Positions 58,627 through 64,000 of a stretch of DNA of 64,000 nucleotides are shown here, piece by piece. How positions within the stretch are numbered: position 1 is the stretch's first letter; every line of letters starts with the position of its first letter. The notes under the pieces were generated by a model. It saw only the letters and a program-made list of their open reading frames with translations. It did not search any database and was not told where the DNA came from. Both the position numbers and the translations under genes were made by a program. Source of the DNA: Calocera cornea HHB12733 (Eukaryota > Basidiomycota > Dacrymycetes > Dacrymycetales > Dacrymycetaceae); assembly GCA_001632435.1 (NCBI GenBank), contig KV424005.1, positions 1 to 64,000 of the forward strand, read 5' to 3'.

Positions 58627-58821
58627 ACATGCTTATTTGCAATCCGAGCCTGGACCTAAGACCCCGTAATACTACTTATCGAATTTCATGTCACTGTGCT
58701 AAAATCCCTGAGGGAAAACAACGCGCGACGCGTCAGGGATGGAGTGTACTATAGATTATTGGCGGCGCGCGGCACTCTGGACAATATACGCGTCAGGGAG
58801 GGGTGTTCTAGACGATAAGTC
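58627..58821 (-). repeat. MITE right terminal inverted repeat, 195 bp
   Basis: Reverse complement of the left arm with nine transition differences and no gaps. It retains more CpG sites than the left arm. Confidence 0.93.
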
Positions 58822-58831
58822 CTGGATGTCT
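58822..58831. repeat. target-site duplication, right copy
   Basis: CTGGATGTCT, identical to the left copy. Recognisable terpene synthase homology resumes from here. Confidence 0.92.
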
Positions 58832-59543
58832 TCCATTTTGCCGTGAATTCACTGGTCGACACAACCGAGCCTGCTGCCACACACTGGTTGGAGGTATTCG
58901 GAGCTCTCACAAATGACCAGGCCCGTAAAGCTGAAGATGAGCTGAAACCCCGTCTTATAATGTCCATGTGCCTTCCTTGGTGCAACGATCTGGAGCCCGC
59001 ACAAGAAGCGATGGATTATTCTGGAGAACTGTGTCAGCACCGACTCAACGAGTTCCACGCACTCAAGGCCCGTCTTCCGTCCTGGGGTCCGGAACTCGAC
59101 AGAGACGTGAAGTTGTATGTCGAGGGGCTAGCATACTGGATCGTGGGCTCAGGTGGCACTTCTGGACCCAGCAATATTTTGGGAAGGAGGGCATGCTGGT
59201 GAAGGCGACGAGAGTTACGACCTTCGAGCATCCCAAGAAACCAGCAACGCTCGAATAGAAATTCCGGCAATACAGCACAGATCTCACACACTTAATTTCC
59301 GAACTCAAATGTAGACAAGCTCCGCCTTTCGGAGGAAATATAGAGCGACACGAGGTCAATAGTCAAAGAGGGGAGGAGAGAGACGTACATGTTTTTGGCT
59401 CCGTCATAGTTCATGAATTGCGCCGTGGTCCCTGACAGCCCAAATCCAGCGTTCGAATTTCAACCACTGGCCGTGGCCTCGCAGCGCCTCGGTCACAATT
59501 TCTCTTCATATTCCTTGGATGACACGGCAATTCCGATAGTACC

Positions 59544-60752
59544 ATGGCGCTGAGCGGTGCACTACTATTCTGGCCCAAGGCACTGAAAAAACACGTCAGG
59601 CCGATCTATTTGCAGTATCCCGAGGCGCTCTACGACAAAGTATTCCACTACCACGCTGCAGGCCACGGGCATTTCGGCCGCTGTATAGATCTGAGATGTG
59701 GCCGGGGTGAGTCTCTATTTGCGCGAGGGCTGATCACAGCTGACAGACGTGACGCGTACCGCAGCCAATGCTACCATGCGTTTGGGAAGACGCTTCAAAG
59801 AGGTGGTCGGCATCGACCCGGAGTGGAAGCGCTTTCATCTCTACTGGGACAACAAGATGGCACAGGAGAGCAGAAGCGGAAGGGTTAGGTTTCTGAATCT
59901 AGGCGATCTCAGTGCATTCGAAGACGAGACCGCGGACATGATTACAGCGGGTACGCCTTGCTACCGCCCACTGCGATTCTAGGTCGTACTGACTGTCCGA
60001 ACAGCTCAAGCCGCTCATGCCTTTTCGTACCCTGATGTATGGTCTGAAATAGGCCGCGTTCTCCGTCCTGGCGGCACGGCAGCATTCTGGGTGCGCATGT
60101 TCCGTATGTTAGCATACAATACCAGCTTATCGTCCCATAGAGCTATCCAACGCTGCTGCTCCCCGATTCCAACCAATACAAGTCCTTGAACCACAAGCTT
60201 TTGGACTTTATACTTGGGCCCACCCCAGAGCGGCTGGGCATGTACTGGGATCCAAATGCGAGAAGGCTCCTGTGGTCGCACTACACCGAGCTCCCGCGCC
60301 CTCCGGAGGAGATATTCGACATATCGACGTTCCAGCTGCACCACTATCACGGCAACCACTTCCCCTCTCCCTGGGCCCCCACACCCATACACTCGGAACC
60401 TGTACTTCAGACAATGCACGGCGTGGATCTGGCAGAGTGGGAGCAGTGGCTGCGCATGTCCGAGGCGGGGCGGAAGATGCGCCGGGCGAACGCGACCCAG
60501 CAGCACCTGCGGCGCAGGGACGCGATCGGGACGTTCATGGAAGGGTTGGGGTTGGAGGTGGCGGCGATCAAGAGCCAGCGGGAAGTGTCCCTCCAGATGC
60601 CGCTGAATCTCCTGCTCGTGCGGAAAAGGACAGGTGGTCGCAAGCAGGACCAGCCAACATACGCGCCTTCCGAGGGGGCCGTCGAGGAAGTCCAAAGCAC
60701 CGTTGGCAAGGCAACCGAAGAACGCGGGGAAGCAGCAACCACCACGAGCTGA
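59544..60752 (+). CDS. methyltransferase-like protein (MT2), degenerate SAM motif
   Basis: This is a diverged paralogue of MT1. Four exons (59544-59706, 59747-59950, 60005-60090, 60141-60752) give 1065 nt, or 354 residues, with the same intron positions. Exon 3 is the same size in both (86 nt). Conserved pieces are VRPIYLQYPEALY, KEVVGIDPEWKR, AQAAHAFAYPDVW and GRVLRPGGTAAFW. Motif I, however, reads CIDLRCGRDVT where MT1 has the glycine-rich DLGCGTG. Two or three residues that cradle SAM are therefore replaced, and catalytic competence is doubtful. The C-terminal 40 residues are polar and low-complexity. It sits next to the terpene synthases TPS2 and TPS3. It could be a decaying or repurposed enzyme; no stop or frameshift is present. 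Confidence 0.85.
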
Positions 60753-61222
60753 TGCGCTGTCCCCGCTACCTGCATCAGCGCGCGATGCGGCGCAAGGAGC
60801 CACGACCTTGGACGATCGCAGATGATGGACCGAGGCAAGCGTCAAAGGAGAGCGATAGTAACGACGACATTCAGATCCATCGGCGCTACCGCCCCTCTGG
60901 CATAAGAGGAAGGGCATCGAACGCGACCGACTGTTCTTATCAATCGGCACAGCTCTCGGCACATACTCCCCTACACGGTCCCAGGCAGCCGAGCACTAAG
61001 GGGGGTGTGTATGATATATGGGCAGCACCAGGCGGCAGAGATGGATAGACAGTTGTCATTGCCATTTATGATATCCTCAAAGCATAATACAACACGGCTA
61101 ATGCAGTAATAGTAATTGTTTTGCATCCCTCGTGCATGTCTCGCCGGACTCATCCCGCGTTCTCTCACTAAGCGCGCTCTCTTCACATCACATGTAGTGA
61201 GACGGAAGAAGAGGAGCAGCGT
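60753..61222. other. intergenic between convergent MT2 and SDH2
   Basis: These 470 bp hold the two 3' ends; no gene is seen. Confidence 0.45.
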
Positions 61223-62282
61223 TTAGTCGGTCGCCATCTCCAGCTTGATGCGGGCGATGGCCTCAGCCGGGTTGAGCCCCTTGGGGCAGGTGCGCGAGCA
61301 GTTGAAGATGGTGTGGCAGCGGTAGAGCGACAGGTCATTCTGGAGCTTCTCCTTGCGCTCTGCCGTCGCCGTGTCCTATCACGCGAACCCATCAGCGGAA
61401 CGTATGAGCATAGAAGCTGTATGCGCTCACTCGGGAATCAGCCATCCACCGATACGTCGCGAGCAGCGCGGCGGGGCCGAGGTACTCGTCCTGGTTCCAC
61501 CAGTAGCTCGGGCAGCTAGTGGAGCAGCACGCGCACAGGATGCACTCGTACAGGCCGTCGAGCTTGCGCCTGTCCGCCTGGGACTGGATGTGCTCACGCC
61601 CCGCGGGGGGGTTGGGGTTCTGCAGCCAGGGCTCGACGGACTTGTACTGCTGGTAGAACTGGGTGAGATCGGGAACGAGGTCCTTGACGATGTACACTGC
61701 GCCGCGCATCGCCCGTCAATACTCTGGCGGGTGGGAAAGGGATAGGAGCAACGCACTGTGCGGCAACGGGTAGATCTTGGAGGGCTTCGCCTGGCTCCTA
61801 TCGATCCGGCAGAGGCACGCGAGCGTGTTCACACCGTCGATGTTCATGGCGCAGGAACCGCAGATGCCCTCCCGGCAGGAGCGGCGGAAGGTCAGCGTCG
61901 GGTCAAGCTCGTTCTTGATCTTGATGAGCGCGTCGAGCACCATCGGCCCAGACTGGGAGAGGTCGATGTTGTAGGACTGCAGGATGGGCTTGTCGGCGGG
62001 CTTGTCGGGGTTCTGGGCGGATGTCAGTCCCGCATACAACAATCAAGCACATGGCTCGAAGAGGAAAAGTGGTGGAAGGGCATGGGAGGGTGAATTGTAG
62101 CGTTGAGAGGAGTGAAGACGTACCCAGCGGTAGATCTTGAACTCCTTCATGTGTGGTGCCTTCTTCCCCGGCGCCGGGCTCTCCTCGACAGGCACTGCCT
62201 GCGCGGAGCGCGCAGAGCTCGCGATGCCCCTTACGAGCAGGGGCCTGATCGCCGAGGGGCGGACGATGCGTGCGAGGGACAT
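61223..62282 (-). CDS. SDH2: succinate dehydrogenase iron-sulfur subunit (complex II)
   Basis: SDH2 passes electrons from the flavoprotein subunit to ubiquinone in the mitochondrial inner membrane. Four exons (62124-62282, 61757-62012, 61431-61696, 61223-61375) sum to 834 nt, or 277 residues, the normal size. A basic Ser/Ala/Arg-rich N-terminus ([20 protein letters not shown]) is a mitochondrial presequence. The 2Fe-2S ligands lie in [12 protein letters not shown] with a later Cys, the 4Fe-4S site in [17 protein letters not shown], and the 3Fe-4S site in [16 protein letters not shown]. The Pro, Asn and His positions at the quinone site linked to carboxamide-fungicide resistance carry the sensitive-type residues ([15 protein letters not shown]). 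Confidence 0.97.
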
Positions 62283-62695
62283 TCTGGAGGCGTTGGGGGA
62301 CAGCGAGGGGGGGGTGGGGTGGCCGGCTGAAGGAGAGAGGAGGGGGACAGCGAGCAGAGGGGGACGGGAGGGCGGGACGACCTCGAGCGGGTAAAGGTTG
62401 GCTGAGGGCGGCACAGAAACGACGGCGGAGCAGCCAGCGGAGGCGTCGGGTCCTTTGGGCGGGCGAGCAACCCCGGCCGCACCCGACCCAATCAGAACAT
62501 CCGCGTTGGGATCGGCCGATTGGTCCCGCTCGACCCCGCACAAAGGGTCTCCTCGTCCCTTGGCCCGTGCACTCTAGCTTTACACTACTCTACATGGTCG
62601 ATTGCTTGAATCATGGCTGGCTGATGTTACAGTGCGGTTCATGCGGCTTAATGTACAGTGCGATCATAGCGTCTTGGAAGTCCTTGCAGGTTCAT
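62283..62695. other. intergenic, SDH2 promoter side
   Basis: These 413 bp lie between the SDH2 start and the 3' end of the RDH54-like gene, both on the minus strand. Nothing was recognised. Confidence 0.45.
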
Positions 62696-64000
62696 CTACA
62701 TACTGGATCTCGTGAAAAGGAAAGTCACGGCTCCACCCATCACCTCGCTCATATTCGTCAGTTTATGGGCGGAATCATCGTCAGAGTCACCCGCGTCTTG
62801 CATCTTTCCGATGTCGATCTGAGCTAAAAGTTTATCGGCTCTTGATTTGTCGCCCCCACCAGTCTCATCGGAACTTGATTTCTTCTTATTGTCGTAAGCT
62901 TTAGTTATGACGTCGCGCAGTAGACTGTCCTTGATGCTCTGGCGTCCGGCAGAGCCCATACAGTTGATATGCGTCCATTCGTCCAATATCTCCAGTTCTT
63001 TCTTCTTCTTCTTTGCCTTGGCGCTGGCCTGCTGATCGTGAACCTGAGAGGCGAGCATCCACCCACGGTGCGGAGCCTCGGAACCGTCATCACTGTCGTT
63101 CGGCATATTATCATCGGTATCGTCATCGGCATCGTCATCGTCATCGTTGTCAGCGGCTGTTTCGTCGTCGTCTTCGTCGTCCAGAGCTTTGGAAGCAGCA
63201 CAGTCGCAGTACAAGAGGTCATGGGTGTGGCAAGGTGTATGCGGATGGACGCGGAAGAGATCACGCAGCTTCAGAATGTCAGTGATACCCATGCAACCGG
63301 CGCACAATATATGTACCTCAGCGGGAGTGAACGAATCCACCTTGGACTTTCCATCACCATCCTGCCATGAGAGTTGTTAATATGCGGGTAAAGTAGCATC
63401 GACAAATGAGATAGATACGCACCCCAGCCATGAGCGCTGCGATTAAGGTAAGAATGGGGATAACTTACATGAATATAGACGCACCATTACTGAGGCCCAT
63501 CTTAATGACTTGTCTCATGTATATCTTTTCATCGATTGTCCCGGTCGTCAAGAATCGGTAGATATGCACTGGCTTCTTCTGACCATCACGATGAATACGA
63601 GCCATAGCCTGCAGGTCATGACTACCGCTCATCAGTATGAGCTTCTTGGCAGCAATATGACATACGCTGGGTTCCACGAGCTGTCCAGCAGGATCAAGCG
63701 CGAGGCTCCGACTAGGTTCAATCCGACGCCTCCCGCTTTCAAGCTTAAGAGAAATACGACTGCTGCCGGGTGAGCACGATGCACAACAGACTGTATTCCC
63801 CCACTCACAGCATGACGATTGGTCGCTCCTGTTAAACTCGGTCACTCTACGATCCCGTTCGTCTTGTGCAGTTGAGCTTGAGCGGGTGTTAGCACTTTCC
63901 ACTTGCTTGGAATGAGGGACCACGCACCCGTCGAGACGCGTCCTGGACCACCGCATCTTGTTACAGATGGCTTCGATCAAGTCCAGAGTTTTGGTAAACT
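62696..64000 (-). CDS. RDH54: RAD54B/RDH54-like DNA translocase, C-terminal part
   Basis: This is a SNF2-family motor that helps Rad51/Dmc1 in homologous recombination. Only the 3' portion is in the window; the gene continues past 64000. Helicase C-terminal motifs are visible in short exons: [39 protein letters not shown] (motif V), then [19 protein letters not shown] (motif VI) and [18 protein letters not shown]. They are followed by [16 protein letters not shown] and [11 protein letters not shown], typical of RAD54/RDH54 C-termini. The [13 protein letters not shown] form favours RDH54/RAD54B over RAD54. A long Asp-rich insertion encoded at about 63075-63190 separates this from the terminal [10 protein letters not shown] strand. 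Intron borders are inferred from homology, including a very small exon near 63430. Confidence 0.88.

Larger units (their letters stand above)
58308..58821. mobile_element. Mutator-like MITE, 514 bp
   Basis: A non-autonomous DNA transposon. It starts GACTTAT and ends with the complement ATAAGTC. The terminal inverted repeats are 195 bp each, without indels and with nine mismatches (about 95% identity). The central 124 bp (58503-58626) are AT-rich and non-coding. A perfect 10-bp direct repeat, CTGGATGTCT, flanks it at 58298-58307 and 58822-58831. Long inverted repeats plus 8-11 bp duplications are typical of Mutator-like (MULE) elements. Mobilisation would need a transposase elsewhere in the genome. 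The pair of arms could fold into a hairpin nearly 200 bp long if transcribed. Confidence 0.92.
58244..59258 (+). pseudogene. terpene synthase remnant TPS3, split by a MITE
   Basis: A third copy of the TPS1/TPS2 family. The N-terminus (ATG 58244, ...VTIPDLVKILDV) is cut by a 514-bp transposable element. Homology resumes right after it (FHFAVNSLVDTTEPAATHW...) and runs to CLPWCNDLE. The sequence then jumps directly to the C-terminal helix AMDYSGELCQHRL, so the whole catalytic core with both metal-binding motifs (about 660 bp in TPS2) is missing. Near 59148 a small deletion shifts the frame before the conserved FWTQQYFGKEGMLV. No terpene synthase activity is possible. The clean target-site duplication shows that the element hit sequence that was once coding exon 1. 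Confidence 0.9.

Overview
This window comes from the nuclear genome of a basidiomycete fungus, most likely Agaricomycotina. The evidence is dense protein-coding genes interrupted by many 45-60 nt GT-AG introns, a fungal tRNA ligase (TRL1), a fungal-type PDR/ABCG transporter, bacterial-type class I sesquiterpene synthases, and an expanded family of fast-evolving F-box proteins. I cannot name the species. I found no rRNA, tRNA, CRISPR or prokaryotic feature. One assembly gap of 315 N lies at 54631-54945.

Layout. 0-7.2 kb: a 90-residue orphan gene (-) and a 12-exon PDR-type ABC transporter (+). 7.2-12.8 kb: gene-poor and GC-rich, with one fungal protein of unknown function (8936-9893, -) and a hairpin whose loop is a perfect G-quadruplex motif. 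12.8-17 kb: cytochrome P450-1 (-) and an F-box gene (+). 17-23.8 kb: housekeeping genes GLE1 (mRNA export), NOC4 and TSR3 (both 18S/40S maturation). 24-30 kb: an F-box gene with two in-frame TAA codons, a SAM methyltransferase (MT1) and two more F-box genes. 30-34.5 kb: tRNA ligase TRL1 and a GFA/CENP-V-domain protein. 34.8-42.2 kb: an F-box gene, its decayed neighbour, terpene synthase TPS1 (-) and P450-2 (+), the last two sharing a 756-bp divergent promoter region. 42.8-55.8 kb: a very GC-rich block with a microexon-rich calmodulin, an AMT/MEP ammonium transporter, a small orphan, the microtubule bundler ASE1/PRC1, and a membrane-anchored TAP-like alpha/beta hydrolase. 56.8-60.8 kb: TPS2, a dead third terpene synthase (TPS3) and methyltransferase MT2. 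61.2-64 kb: SDH2 (complex II iron-sulfur subunit) and the C-terminal part of a RAD54B/RDH54 translocase.

How the genes fit together. Terpenoid-type genes (three terpene synthases, two P450s, two methyltransferases, possibly the exporter) recur as paralogous copies with conserved exon structure. They are scattered among housekeeping genes and six F-box loci, so this looks like a duplicated and eroding terpenoid locus rather than one compact cluster. The clearest new structure is a 514-bp Mutator-like MITE at 58308-58821. It has two 195-bp terminal inverted repeats and a perfect 10-bp target-site duplication, and it sits inside exon 1 of TPS3. Its two arms differ by nine transitions, eight of them at CpG sites, which suggests past cytosine methylation or a RIP-like process. 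TPS3 has also lost its whole catalytic core and carries a frameshift.
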